Source of the DNA: Chthoniobacteraceae bacterium
GTDB taxonomy: Bacteria > Verrucomicrobiota > Verrucomicrobiia > Chthoniobacterales > Chthoniobacteraceae
Length of the DNA stretch: 64,000 nt
Assembly: GCA_947476045.1 (NCBI GenBank)
Contig: CANJNZ010000004.1
Span: forward strand, 1-64,000
Reading direction: 5' to 3'
The translations under genes and the position numbers were made by a program. Numbering within the stretch: the first letter of the stretch is position 1; every line of letters starts with the position of its first letter. This document shows positions 10,698 through 19,613 of the stretch, piece by piece. The notes under the pieces were generated by a model. It saw nothing but the letters and a program-made list of their open reading frames with translations, did no database searches and had not been told where the DNA came from.

Positions 10698-11555
10698 CTA
10701 CTTCGCGGTCGGTTGATTGGTTGCGAGGATTTCGATGAGTCCTCGCAGAACTTCATCCCGGTCTTTGCCATCGAGGGCCAGCGCGAGCTGTGCGGTGAGA
10801 AGCCCGTATTTCACACCGAAGTCGTAGCGCCTCCCGTCGAGTTCAGCAGCGAGGTAGCGCTCGCTTTGTGCGAGTTGCGCAAGCGCGGCGCGGAGGTGGA
10901 CGGTGTTCTCGCGGCCCTTCGCTTTTTCAAACTTCGCGGCGAGGATGCGATGGACTGAAGGTGTGAGGACGTGCATCCCGAAAAAGCAGAGATAGTAGCC
11001 AGCGCGAAGGCCGGGCACGTCTATCTTTTGCTCCGCCTCGGTGGGCGTGGGTTTTTCTAAAACGGTATCCACCGCGTAGAGTCTGCGTGCCGCATCCACA
11101 AGTTTGCCTCCGACAGCACCGTAGTAGGCAAGCTGGCTTTCGTGGGTGCTTTGAACGGCGGAGACAGCGCATTTTTCCGCACGAGCGAGCGCGACGAGTT
11201 GTGCGGCGCAACCCTGCTGAGTGGCGCTGAGGTAAAGATGATCGCCAACGAGCAGCAGAAACGGATCGCTTCCTGTGAACGCCGCTGCGCTGTGAATCGC
11301 GTGCGCGTAGCCGAGTGGCTGCGCCTGTTCGATGAACGTGAGTCTTTCCGCGTGCACGCCAGCGGCTGTGCGAAATGCGGGCGCGTCCCCCGGCGCGATG
11401 ATGACGCCAATGCTTTCGATGCCGGCGCGGAGAACTTCCTCAATGAGGATGGTGAGTGCGGTTTTCGTTATGCCGTCACGATCCACGAGGGATTGCAACG
11501 GGAGCGTGCGCTGAGTTTTTCCTGCGGCGGTGATGAGGGCTTTGCGGATATCCAT
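10698..11555 (-). CDS. GalU-like sugar-1-phosphate nucleotidyltransferase
   Basis: 285 residues with the Rossmann-like nucleotidyltransferase start [17 protein letters not shown] (the position of the GalU/RmlA G-x-G-x-R loop), a following KTAL...[10 protein letters not shown] segment, [16 protein letters not shown] as in GalU, and VGDHLYLS as the metal-binding acidic turn. It is about 10-15 residues shorter than typical GalU. It is the first gene of a two-gene operon with the kinase/UDPGP fusion, which starts two bases after its stop. It most likely makes or regulates a nucleotide sugar in the same pathway. Why a pathway would need two different pyrophosphorylase folds side by side is unclear. 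I leave the symbol blank because the substrate is not certain. Confidence 0.78.
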   Translation of the reverse strand: MDIRKALITAAGKTQRTLPLQSLVDRDGITKTALTILIEEVLRAGIESIGVIIAPGDAPAFRTAAGVHAERLTFIEQAQPLGYAHAIHSAAAFTGSDPFLLLVGDHLYLSATQQGCAAQLVALARAEKCAVSAVQSTHESQLAYYGAVGGKLVDAARRLYAVDTVLEKPTPTEAEQKIDVPGLRAGYYLCFFGMHVLTPSVHRILAAKFEKAKGRENTVHLRAALAQLAQSERYLAAELDGRRYDFGVKYGLLTAQLALALDGKDRDEVLRGLIEILATNQPTAK

Positions 11556-11748
11556 CGGCGCTGAGACTGTGCGAGAGAAGGCTGCGGGTCAAACCTGTGC
11601 GAGCGTATTCAGCAAAATGGAGCTATTTTTGCGGGTGCGTCAGAGTCACCACGCATCTCTCGGGGAGAAAATAAACCCAGCCCTCGATGCCCGTGCCTGA
11701 AAGAGGTCGGGAGAGGAGCGGGGTTATGTTTGCGGACGCGCGCGCTGA

Positions 11749-11901
11749 TTAAAGACCAGCGTATGCGAGCACCTCGGGGCGGGTGAGCAGCGTCACGAGG
11801 ACCGTTACGAGCGCAGCCAGCGTTGCGAGGAGTCCGAGACGGACATACCACCATGGACGTTCGCCATCGGTGGTCATTGCGATGTGTATGTTGTTGTTCA
11901 T
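11749..11901 (-). CDS. Small single-pass membrane protein (50 aa)
   Basis: A short gene with a strong ribosome site: GAGGGAAG lies about 4 bases before ATG 11901. The product starts MNNNIHIAMTTDGERPWWYV and continues into a ~20-residue hydrophobic helix (LGLLATLAALVTVLVTLL), then a short polar tail ending YAGL. It lies 81 bp downstream of the last transglutaminase gene on the same strand, so it may be the final gene of the ATP-grasp/alpha-E/transglutaminase block, or have its own promoter in that spacer. No family recognised. Downstream, 11556-11748 (193 bp) shows no gene, clear hairpin or repeat. Confidence 0.55.
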   Translation of the reverse strand: MNNNIHIAMTTDGERPWWYVRLGLLATLAALVTVLVTLLTRPEVLAYAGL

Positions 11902-11982
11902 AACTTCCCTCTTTTACCTCAAGTCCTTCGTGATGACACGTCACGTCTCTGTGAACTATGTGACGATTATGTATCGAAAATT

Positions 11983-12831
11983 TCAGCTATCCAGACGTTC
12001 GACGAGCACGTCGACATCCATCGTTCGCTGGGTGGTTCCCTTGTAATGCCCTCGGACGGGTGGGACATCTGCGTAGTCGCGACCGACTGCGAGTTTGATG
12101 TAGCGCTCATCGGCTGGCTGGTTGTTTGTCGGGTCGAGACCGCGCCAGCCGAGGCCGGGCAGGAAAACTTCACACCAGGCGTGGCTGGCTTGCGCGCCGA
12201 GGAGTTGATCACGCGGGCCGTTGTAAAGATAGCCGCTCACATAGAGCGCTGGGATTTGTAGTGCGCGGCACAGACCGCACATGACGTGGGCGAAGTCCTG
12301 ACAAACACCTTTGTGGTCGCGCAATACGTCGCGCATGTGCGTGTGAACACCCGTCGCGCTCGGCGTGTAGGCAAATTCTTTGTGGATGTGCCTCATGATC
12401 GCCTGTGCGGCCTGCCACACGTCGGCATAATCGTGTGTGAGGTCGAGTGCGAGGCGCCATGCTTCGGGGCTGCGTTCGATGAACGTGCTTTCTTGTAAAA
12501 AATCAAAGCAGCGATCCATGCGCACGCAGTCGGGAAGCTCGGACATCGGCGACGGCGTGGCGTCTAGCGATGGAGCGAGGGATGCGGTCGAGATCACAGC
12601 TTTGCTTTCCACGAGCAGGGACTGATGCGACTCGGGTAGTTCAAAAAAGTGGACGGTGTTTTTATGGAAGTCGCTGTATTGCGAGATGCGAGCGACGGGC
12701 TGCACGTCGAGGTGAAAACTCTCGCAAGTCTGGTGTTCGTTCGTCACTGGACGCAGGCGGACTTCATTGAAGCTTTCGCGGACGGGGCCTGCGTATTCGT
12801 AGCGCGTGCGGTGCGAGACTTGGAGTTTCAT
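11983..12831 (-). CDS. Transglutaminase-like cysteine peptidase family protein
   Basis: 282 residues. The N-terminal beta domain (SHRTRYEYAGPVRESFNEVRL) is the bacterial transglutaminase-like N-terminal region, followed by a core with an intact triad: C177 in KGVCQDFAH, H217 in SHAWCEVF and D233 in GLDPTNN. Such proteins are predicted to cut or form amide/isopeptide bonds. In genomes carrying alpha-E and circularly permuted ATP-grasp genes they are a constant companion, described by Iyer and Aravind as part of predicted peptide-ligation systems. It follows the paralogue at 12878-13753 by 46 bp on the same strand and shares its layout, though the two are clearly divergent in sequence. No signal peptide, so it should act in the cytoplasm. 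Confidence 0.9.
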   Translation of the reverse strand: MKLQVSHRTRYEYAGPVRESFNEVRLRPVTNEHQTCESFHLDVQPVARISQYSDFHKNTVHFFELPESHQSLLVESKAVISTASLAPSLDATPSPMSELPDCVRMDRCFDFLQESTFIERSPEAWRLALDLTHDYADVWQAAQAIMRHIHKEFAYTPSATGVHTHMRDVLRDHKGVCQDFAHVMCGLCRALQIPALYVSGYLYNGPRDQLLGAQASHAWCEVFLPGLGWRGLDPTNNQPADERYIKLAVGRDYADVPPVRGHYKGTTQRTMDVDVLVERLDS

Positions 12832-12877
12832 TAACGAAGTCGTGGACGCTATTGAGCAACTGCCATGTGTCGAGTGC

Positions 12878-13753
12878 TCAACTCAGCGGCTCTACATCCA
12901 CTGCGACGTCAACAGTGTGTTCGCCTCCACCGGTGAGCACTCCGCTGAGCGGGCTCACGTCGCTAAAATCCCGTCCGAGTGCGACAGTGATGTGTTCGTT
13001 GGCGGGCAGTATGTTGTTTGTGGGATCGAAATCCACCCAGCCAGTCTGTGGACAAAATACCGAGAACCAGGCGTGTGAAGCATCCGAGCCGATGAGGCGT
13101 TCATGGCCCTGTGGTGGAAGCGTGCGAAGATAACCGCTGACATAACGCGCGGGCAGGCCGAGCGAGCGTAGGCAGGCGATGCCAAGGTGGGCGAAATCCT
13201 GACAGACGCCGCGCCTTTTCTCCCACACTTCGGTGAGAGGTGTGGCCACAGTCGTGGCGCGCGGATCGTAGATGAAATCGTTATGAAGTCGTTTCATCAG
13301 ATCACGCGCTCCTGCTAGCAACTGCGTCCCGCGAGTGAAGCTAGCGCGCGCGTAGTCGGCGAATTCCGGAGCGGCATACAGGAGAGGGGAGTTCAGGCAA
13401 AATTCGTAGGCGGCGACATCGTTTGGAGAAACGGGATCGCGAAAACGTTCGACGACGCCCTCCCACTCGGGTGTGAGCGCGAGCGATTGCGGGCGCTCAT
13501 TCGCCACCGCGACGATGCTGGTGGCGGTGACTTCAAAACGACGATGGTTTTCCTGAATGCTGAATGAGCAGACTTGGTTGCCGAGGTAGTCCACGCGTTG
13601 TCGGCGCAGCGCAGGCACGGGTGCGATATTTAGCGCGAAGTTGCGCGGTTGCTGCGTGTCTGTTGTGCGTGGCTGGAGGCGCGCTGCGTGATGCGAAACA
13701 GTGACCGGTTCGCTGTAATCGTAGGTCGTGCGATGGGTGATGCGGTATTCCAC
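12878..13753 (-). CDS. Transglutaminase-like cysteine peptidase family protein (second copy)
   Basis: 291 residues with the same architecture as the next gene: an N-terminal beta region starting THRTTYDYSEPVTVSHH, then the core with C184 (RRGVCQDFAH), H227 (DASHAWFSVF) and D243 (VDFDPTNN). The triad is intact, so it should be catalytically active. Its start follows the stop of the ATP-grasp/alpha-E fusion by 2 bp, which indicates translational coupling and a shared function with that ligase. No export signal. The substrate is unknown; by analogy with similar clusters it may release or trim peptides made by the ATP-grasp partner. Confidence 0.9.
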   Translation of the reverse strand: MEYRITHRTTYDYSEPVTVSHHAARLQPRTTDTQQPRNFALNIAPVPALRRQRVDYLGNQVCSFSIQENHRRFEVTATSIVAVANERPQSLALTPEWEGVVERFRDPVSPNDVAAYEFCLNSPLLYAAPEFADYARASFTRGTQLLAGARDLMKRLHNDFIYDPRATTVATPLTEVWEKRRGVCQDFAHLGIACLRSLGLPARYVSGYLRTLPPQGHERLIGSDASHAWFSVFCPQTGWVDFDPTNNILPANEHITVALGRDFSDVSPLSGVLTGGGEHTVDVAVDVEPLS

Positions 13754-13755
13754 GA

Positions 13756-16254
13756 TTAGTCGGCGCGTGAGATGGAGGAGTGGGTGAAGTAGCTCGCTGC
13801 AATCGCGTCCGAGAGCAGCGGCAAATCACGAAGGAGATCGCGGAGCACAGCGCCAGTCTGCCCTGCGTGCCAGCCACCGATGAGGCCGGTGAGTTCGCGA
13901 GGATCGAGCAGTCGCACTCGTGTTACACATTCGATCAGCAGGCGATGGCCGGGACTCGGCAATGCGCTTTGTTTCTCGCGTGGCAGACGCTCGAAATGTT
14001 TCACGAGCTGGAGAAGTTGGAAGAGCAAGGAGCGGGGGTTCGTGTCGTCGAGCAGGATGAGATCGAAGACGGCGGTGATGTCCGGCAAAAGATTGTAGCG
14101 CGAGCGGTAGGTGAGCGTGCAGTCGGTGAATTCGAGCACCGCTTCGAGCAGGCTGGGATTATCCGCCCCGGGTGAGCGCAGGGCGCAATCGAGGAAATTG
14201 CAGAGATACAGCGAGCGTTCGATGCGCAGGCCCATGTCGAGGAAGCGCCATCCTTGTGCACGCGTCATGTTTTCACGCGAAAAACCGGAGAGCGATGCGG
14301 TGAGCATCAGCAGCCGGTTCAGCACAGCGATGGCCTCACCAGCGAGCAGCATTCGCCCTTCGCCGGGAAGCGTGAGACATTCATCAAGCTGGCTGAGCAC
14401 GCGCCACACGTCGTTCGATGTGCGGTCGCGCACGAGCATCGCGAGATGTTCCAGCCGGTCGGCGAGATTGCGCAAACTGCACGCGCGCGTGGGATCAAAA
14501 ATTGCCCCCATCAAATCTGCTTCGAGCGCCTCTGCGTTGTGTGTCAGCCATTCAGGTAAAAGCTGACCCTGCAATTCCATCGCGCGCAGCAGCGGAGTGA
14601 GCAATGGCATCGCGCTACCGGCGCTTTCGGGATTAAAGCGCAGCAGCGTGCTCCGCAGCAGTCGCGCCGTTGCGTCTGCGCGTTCTGCATAACGGCCCAG
14701 CCAGAAAAAGTTGTCTGCCAATCGGCTCGGCAGATTGTTTCCCACGCGGCGTAGTTCGATGGCGCGGCTCGGTGATTGGAGCAGCGTCACCTCCTCCACC
14801 GGTGCATCGCTCAAGACCCATGTGTCTTTGCTCGCGCCGCCGTGTTGCATCGAGATCAGCCGCACGTCGCCATCCGGCGCGACGCGTGTGAGACCGCCGG
14901 GCATCACACGGTAGCCGTTTGGCGTGGCGACGACATACACGCGCAAAACGATAGGCTGCGGGACGAGAGCGGAGCCGTTCCACGAAGGCGCAGTCGAGAG
15001 GGCGACTCGCTCCTGTGCCGTCCAGAGGTGCGGTTGAAAACGGATGCGCGCCCGCATTTCATCTGGTGAAAGCGCAGGCTCGGGACGAGTGCGAAACGCG
15101 GGGCGCACGTTCAGCTCGGCGAGGTTTTCGAGCGCGTATTTTTCCGCCGACTTTTGCCCGCACCACCATGTCGCCACGCTTGGCATTCGCAGTTCCTCGC
15201 CGAGCAAGTGCTGGCAGAGCCCCGGCAGGAACGCCATGAACGCCGGGCTTTGCAGCAGGCCGGTGCCGAGCGCATTTGCGAGTGCGACGTTGCCCGCGCG
15301 GACAGCACCGACGAGACCAGGCACGCCGAGCATCGAGTCGTTGCGGAGTTCGAGCGGGTCGCAAAAATCATCATCCACGCGGCGCAGGATCACATCCACG
15401 GGTTCGAGGCCGCTGAGTGTTTTCAAAAAGACGCGGTCATCGCGCACGGTGAGGTCTTCGCCCTGAACCATCGTGTAGCCGAGGTAGCGCGCGAGCCACG
15501 ATTGCTCGAAGTAGGTTTCATTGAATGGCCCCGGTGTGAGCAGCACGACACGTGGATCGCCGACTGGATGAGGAGCCAGCGCGGATAGTGAATTTTGTAG
15601 CTCGCGGAAAAATCCAGCCTGGCGTTGCACACGGCATCCACGGAAAGGCTCGGGCAATACGCGCGAGGTGATAAGGCGGTTTGCGAGCGCATAGCCTGCT
15701 CCCGTGGGGATTGCCGTGCGGTCGCCGAGCACCCACCATTGACAGTCCGGCGAGCGCGCGAGATCGGCGGCGTAGAAGTTCAAATGCCGCCCGCCTGCTG
15801 GCCGGATTCCGTGCGCGGGCTGCAGGAAGTCCGATTGCGCAAATACAAGCGCGGGTGGCAGCCATGCGGAGCGAATGAGATCCTGCGGGCCGTAGCAATC
15901 CGCGAGGATGTGATCCAATAATTCAGCACGTTGTGTGATGGCGGTTTCGAGCGAAGCCCATTCAGCAGGCGCGATGAGAAAAGGAATCGGATCGAGTTGC
16001 CATGGGCGCTCCATGCCACGCGGGTCGCCATACACATTGTAGGTGATGCCCTGCTCATCCACGATTCTGCGCGCGGTTTCGGCGCGCCTTTTCAACTCCC
16101 CCGGAGGCAGGTCGTGCAAGTCCCGCGCAAGACCTGCAAAGTGCCTGCGCACGTTTCCGCTCGCGTCGAGATACTCATCCCATGGAACACCTGATTTTGG
16201 TGTATAGACATCGGAGTGCGACGCGGTGGATGCGATGGTTTTGGTGATGGGCAC
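13756..16254 (-). CDS. Circularly permuted ATP-grasp protein fused to an alpha-E domain
   Basis: About 832 residues from a GTG start at 16254 that lies 2 bases beyond the upstream gene's TAA. No ATG is available before the conserved region, and a longer in-frame reading to 16467 would lie inside the upstream gene. Residues ~10-480 match the circularly permuted ATP-grasp family (DUF404/407 type): QGITYNVYGDPRGMERPW, VLGDRTAIPTGAGYAL, VVLLTPGPFNETYFEQ, LAR YLGYTMVQGEDL and DVILRRVDDDFCDP. Residues ~500-830 are the helical alpha-E domain (LADNFFWLGRYAERADATARLL). Elsewhere the two halves are separate genes, as at 23474-24910 and 22358-23374. Predicted role: ATP-dependent carboxylate-amine ligation making a peptide-like product. 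Confidence 0.88.
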   Translation of the reverse strand: MPITKTIASTASHSDVYTPKSGVPWDEYLDASGNVRRHFAGLARDLHDLPPGELKRRAETARRIVDEQGITYNVYGDPRGMERPWQLDPIPFLIAPAEWASLETAITQRAELLDHILADCYGPQDLIRSAWLPPALVFAQSDFLQPAHGIRPAGGRHLNFYAADLARSPDCQWWVLGDRTAIPTGAGYALANRLITSRVLPEPFRGCRVQRQAGFFRELQNSLSALAPHPVGDPRVVLLTPGPFNETYFEQSWLARYLGYTMVQGEDLTVRDDRVFLKTLSGLEPVDVILRRVDDDFCDPLELRNDSMLGVPGLVGAVRAGNVALANALGTGLLQSPAFMAFLPGLCQHLLGEELRMPSVATWWCGQKSAEKYALENLAELNVRPAFRTRPEPALSPDEMRARIRFQPHLWTAQERVALSTAPSWNGSALVPQPIVLRVYVVATPNGYRVMPGGLTRVAPDGDVRLISMQHGGASKDTWVLSDAPVEEVTLLQSPSRAIELRRVGNNLPSRLADNFFWLGRYAERADATARLLRSTLLRFNPESAGSAMPLLTPLLRAMELQGQLLPEWLTHNAEALEADLMGAIFDPTRACSLRNLADRLEHLAMLVRDRTSNDVWRVLSQLDECLTLPGEGRMLLAGEAIAVLNRLLMLTASLSGFSRENMTRAQGWRFLDMGLRIERSLYLCNFLDCALRSPGADNPSLLEAVLEFTDCTLTYRSRYNLLPDITAVFDLILLDDTNPRSLLFQLLQLVKHFERLPREKQSALPSPGHRLLIECVTRVRLLDPRELTGLIGGWHAGQTGAVLRDLLRDLPLLSDAIAASYFTHSSISRAD

Positions 16255-16256
16255 GT

Positions 16257-19200
16257 TTAAGTGTATCGCAAATCGAGAGTGAACGGGAAGTCGCTGTTCG
16301 TTGTTTCGCGCGGCCTCGATGTGACGCCCTGAGTATGGCCGTGCGCGATGAAGCGGGACAGCCGGCGCGACTCGGCTTCGTAGCTGTTCACGGGGAAAGT
16401 ATCGTAGCTGCGCCCGCCGGGATGAGTGACGTGGTAAGTGCAGCCACCGAGTGAGCGGCTGTTCCACGTATCGTATAAATCAAACACGAGCGGCGCGTGG
16501 ACGCCGACGGTGGGCTGGAGGCAACTCGCTGGTTGCCACGCCCGATAGCGCACGCCGGCGACACCTTCGCCATTCGTTCCAGTCGGGTGAAGCGGGACGC
16601 AGTGACCGTTGCAACTGATGATGAAACGTTCACCGACGAGACCGCGTGCTTTGACCTGCAAACGTTCGAGCGAACTGTCCACAAAACGCACGGTGCCACC
16701 CGCGCCGCCTTCTTCACCGAGGACATGCCAAGGCTCCAGTGCGGTGCGCAGCTCGACGTGGACATCGCGTTGCGCGAAGTCACCGATGCGCGGAAAACGA
16801 AACTCAAAGTGCGGTGCGAACCAATCAAACTCGAACGGATAGCCTGCGTCGCGGAGGTCGTGGATCACATCGCGAAAATCCGTCTCGCAGAAATGCGGCA
16901 GCATCCAGCGGTCATGAATATCGGTTCCCCAGCGAACTAGATCACCCGTGTAAGGATGTTGCCAGAATTTCGCCACAAGTCCGCGCAGCAGGAGGTGCTG
17001 GGCGAGACTCATCTGTGCGTGCGGCGGCATTTCAAAAGCACGCATTTCGAGCAGGCCGAGTCGTCCGCTGCTGCTGTCGGGCGAGAAGAGTTTGTCTATG
17101 CTGAACTCGGCGCGATGTGTGTTGCCGCTGGCATCAATGAGCAGGTTTCGGAAAATGCGATCCACCAGCCACGGCGGCGGCGCTGCGTCCGTTTTTTCGA
17201 GCTGCCGATCCATTTCGTGAAAAGCGAGTTCAAGCTCGCACAGTGAATCGTTGCGCGCTTCGTCCACGCGCGGGCTCTGGCTGGTCGGGCCGATGGATAG
17301 GCTGCTGAAAAGGAACGAGAGCGAGGGATGATTTTGCCAGTATGCGAGCAGCGAGCGAAGCAGGTCGGGACGCCTCAGAACGGGCGAATCCGCAGGCGTT
17401 TCACCACCGAGGATGATGTGGTTGCCACCGCCGGTGCCGGTGTGGCGTCCATCAATCATGAATTTCTCCGTGCCGAGTCGCGACTGTCGCGCTTCTTCGT
17501 AGAGGAATGTCGTGTTCTCCACGAGCTGGTCCCACGTTTTGCTCGGATGCAAGTTCACCTCGATCACGCCGGGGTCTGGCGTGACTTTGAGCACGCTGAG
17601 ACGCGGGTCGAAAGGCGGTGTGTAGCCCTCGATGACGACGGGCATTTTGAGCTGTTCCGCTGTGTCTTCGACGGCGGTGATGAGTTCGAGGTATTCCTCC
17701 AGCAACGCCACCGGCGGCATGAAAACGTGGAGCTTTCCTCCGCGTGCTTCGACGCAAAGTGCGGTGCGGACGATCCACGCTGCGGACTCGCCGGGCAGCG
17801 GGACGCGTGTCGGGTCGGCCATCAGCGCGACTTTGCGGGCGTCCTTTTCACTCAATCCCTTCGGCGCTGTGGCGGCTTTGCGTGTGGCGGGCGCACTCGG
17901 CGTGGCACTGCGCACGATGCGCTGGCGAAACTCTTCGCGCTTCGGCAGTGGTGCGCGCTCGGCGGCGGGATCGAGTTCAACGATGTAAGGATAATCCTCC
18001 GCGCTCACCCACGGCAGAGAGTCGAGCGGCAGTCGTAGTCCCATAGGCGAATCGCCGGGAAACAACAGCAGTCGTTCGGATGGCAGGAACCAAGGCCCGC
18101 TGATCCAGCCGGGAAATTGTTTGTCCGTATTTCGCTGAATCGGCAGTGTGTGGCCGACTACGGTCGTCTCATCCGTTGCGGACTTTTCCGGCGCCTTGTT
18201 CATCGGCAGCCGCCGCGTTTTCCACGAATCGTGAAACGAATCCTCATAGGCAGCCATGATCCAGCGCGTGTCCACGCCGACATGCGCAGCGAGCGCAGCG
18301 ATGAATTTCGCGGAGTGCTCCGACGTGTGGCCATACTCGGTTGTATCGTCTGCGATGAGCGCGTGATTTTGCCAGACGGGCTGTCCGTCCTTTCGCCAGT
18401 AGCAGCCGAATGCCCAGCGCGGCAGCGGCTCGCCGGGGTATTGTTTTCCCTGGCCGTAGTGGAGGAGTGCGCCGGGCGCAAACTTCGGCTGGATGCGGCG
18501 GAGCAGGGTGTCCGAAAGGGCGCGTTTTTTCGGACCGAGCGCGGCGGTGCTCCACTCTGCTCCCTCAAAATCATCAATCGAAACAAACGTAGGCTCGCCG
18601 CCCATCGTGAGACGGATGTCGTGCTTCTCGATGTCCTTGTCCACGCGATGACCGAGCGCTTCTATGCTCGCCCATTGTTCATCGGTGTATGGCTTCGTGA
18701 CGCGTGGTGATTCGTAAATGCGCGCCACTTTCATCTCGTGGACGAGCTTGCTTTCGCACTTATCGGTCGCGCCGGTAATCGGAGCAGCATTCGCTGGCTC
18801 TGGCGTGCAACTCAGCGGTATGTGGCCTTCGCCTGCGAGCAGACCGCTTGTGGGATCAAAGCCGATCCATCCCGCGCCGGGGAGATACACTTCGCACCAA
18901 GCGTGCAGGTCGGTGAAATCCACCTCCGTTCCGCTCGGGCCGTCGAGCGCTTTGACGTCCGGTCTGAGCTGGATGAGGTAGCCGCTGACGAAACGCGCCG
19001 CGAATCCCATTGAGCGCAGCATCTGCACGAGCAACCAGCCGGTATCACGGCAGGAGCCGGAGGATTTTTCGAGCGTCTCGTCCGGCGTCTGCACACCGGG
19101 TTCGAGGCGGATGTTGTAAGCGATCTGGCGTTGGAGGCGGCTGTTCACCTCGACGAGAAAGTCAATCGTGCGAACGCCCTTCCTGAGATATTCGGCGAGC

Positions 19201-19601
19201 AATTCATCCACGAGCGCGAGCAGTCGTGGCGTCGGAGCCGGCAGTTCCATGAAAGGAGCGAGTTCCTTTTTCAGCGCGACATCGTAGGCGAACGGGTAAA
19301 CCTGCGCGGATTCATCGAGGAAGAAATCGAACGGATTGTGAACGGCCATTTCCGCGACCAGCTCCACCTCGACGCCGAACTCCTGCATTTTCTCCGGAAA
19401 CACGAGGCGTGCGTTCCAGTTTGAAAAAGGGTCCTGCTGCCAGTTGAGGAAATGTTCACCGCCGACGATGCGCTGCGAATAGCTGAGGATGCGTGTGCGG
19501 CAATGTGGTGCCGGACGCAGGCGGACCACATGCGGCGCATGGGCAACCGGCCGGTCGTAAGTGTAGTGCGTGCGGTGCGTGAGTGCGACGTGGATGGCCA
19601 T
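16257..19601 (-). CDS. Transglutaminase-like domain fused to DUF2126
   Basis: 1114 residues, the usual size for this two-part family. Residues 1-270 are a transglutaminase-like module with C184 (SGSCRDTGW), H233 (DLHAWCEVY) and D249 (GFDPTSG). Residues ~300-1110 are the large DUF2126 region, with DIRLTMGGEPTFVSIDD, HYGQGKQYPGEPLPRWAFG, EVNLHPSKTWDQL and GTGGGNHIILGG. The DUF2126 half has a glutamine-synthetase/COOH-NH2-ligase look (GGEPTF, GGGNHI), which agrees with published suggestions of amidoligase activity. It starts 12 bp after the stop of PEP carboxylase and ends 2 bp before the ATP-grasp/alpha-E fusion. It combines a possible bond-forming and a bond-cutting activity in one chain. No signal peptide. 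Confidence 0.9.
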   Translation of the reverse strand: MAIHVALTHRTHYTYDRPVAHAPHVVRLRPAPHCRTRILSYSQRIVGGEHFLNWQQDPFSNWNARLVFPEKMQEFGVEVELVAEMAVHNPFDFFLDESAQVYPFAYDVALKKELAPFMELPAPTPRLLALVDELLAEYLRKGVRTIDFLVEVNSRLQRQIAYNIRLEPGVQTPDETLEKSSGSCRDTGWLLVQMLRSMGFAARFVSGYLIQLRPDVKALDGPSGTEVDFTDLHAWCEVYLPGAGWIGFDPTSGLLAGEGHIPLSCTPEPANAAPITGATDKCESKLVHEMKVARIYESPRVTKPYTDEQWASIEALGHRVDKDIEKHDIRLTMGGEPTFVSIDDFEGAEWSTAALGPKKRALSDTLLRRIQPKFAPGALLHYGQGKQYPGEPLPRWAFGCYWRKDGQPVWQNHALIADDTTEYGHTSEHSAKFIAALAAHVGVDTRWIMAAYEDSFHDSWKTRRLPMNKAPEKSATDETTVVGHTLPIQRNTDKQFPGWISGPWFLPSERLLLFPGDSPMGLRLPLDSLPWVSAEDYPYIVELDPAAERAPLPKREEFRQRIVRSATPSAPATRKAATAPKGLSEKDARKVALMADPTRVPLPGESAAWIVRTALCVEARGGKLHVFMPPVALLEEYLELITAVEDTAEQLKMPVVIEGYTPPFDPRLSVLKVTPDPGVIEVNLHPSKTWDQLVENTTFLYEEARQSRLGTEKFMIDGRHTGTGGGNHIILGGETPADSPVLRRPDLLRSLLAYWQNHPSLSFLFSSLSIGPTSQSPRVDEARNDSLCELELAFHEMDRQLEKTDAAPPPWLVDRIFRNLLIDASGNTHRAEFSIDKLFSPDSSSGRLGLLEMRAFEMPPHAQMSLAQHLLLRGLVAKFWQHPYTGDLVRWGTDIHDRWMLPHFCETDFRDVIHDLRDAGYPFEFDWFAPHFEFRFPRIGDFAQRDVHVELRTALEPWHVLGEEGGAGGTVRFVDSSLERLQVKARGLVGERFIISCNGHCVPLHPTGTNGEGVAGVRYRAWQPASCLQPTVGVHAPLVFDLYDTWNSRSLGGCTYHVTHPGGRSYDTFPVNSYEAESRRLSRFIAHGHTQGVTSRPRETTNSDFPFTLDLRYT

Positions 19602-19613
19602 GAAATTGTTTGG

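Noticed and set aside
11609-11944. 111-codon minus-strand frame over the small membrane gene
   Set aside because: The 50-codon frame with a ribosome site and a transmembrane helix is better; this one is Arg/His/Pro-rich.
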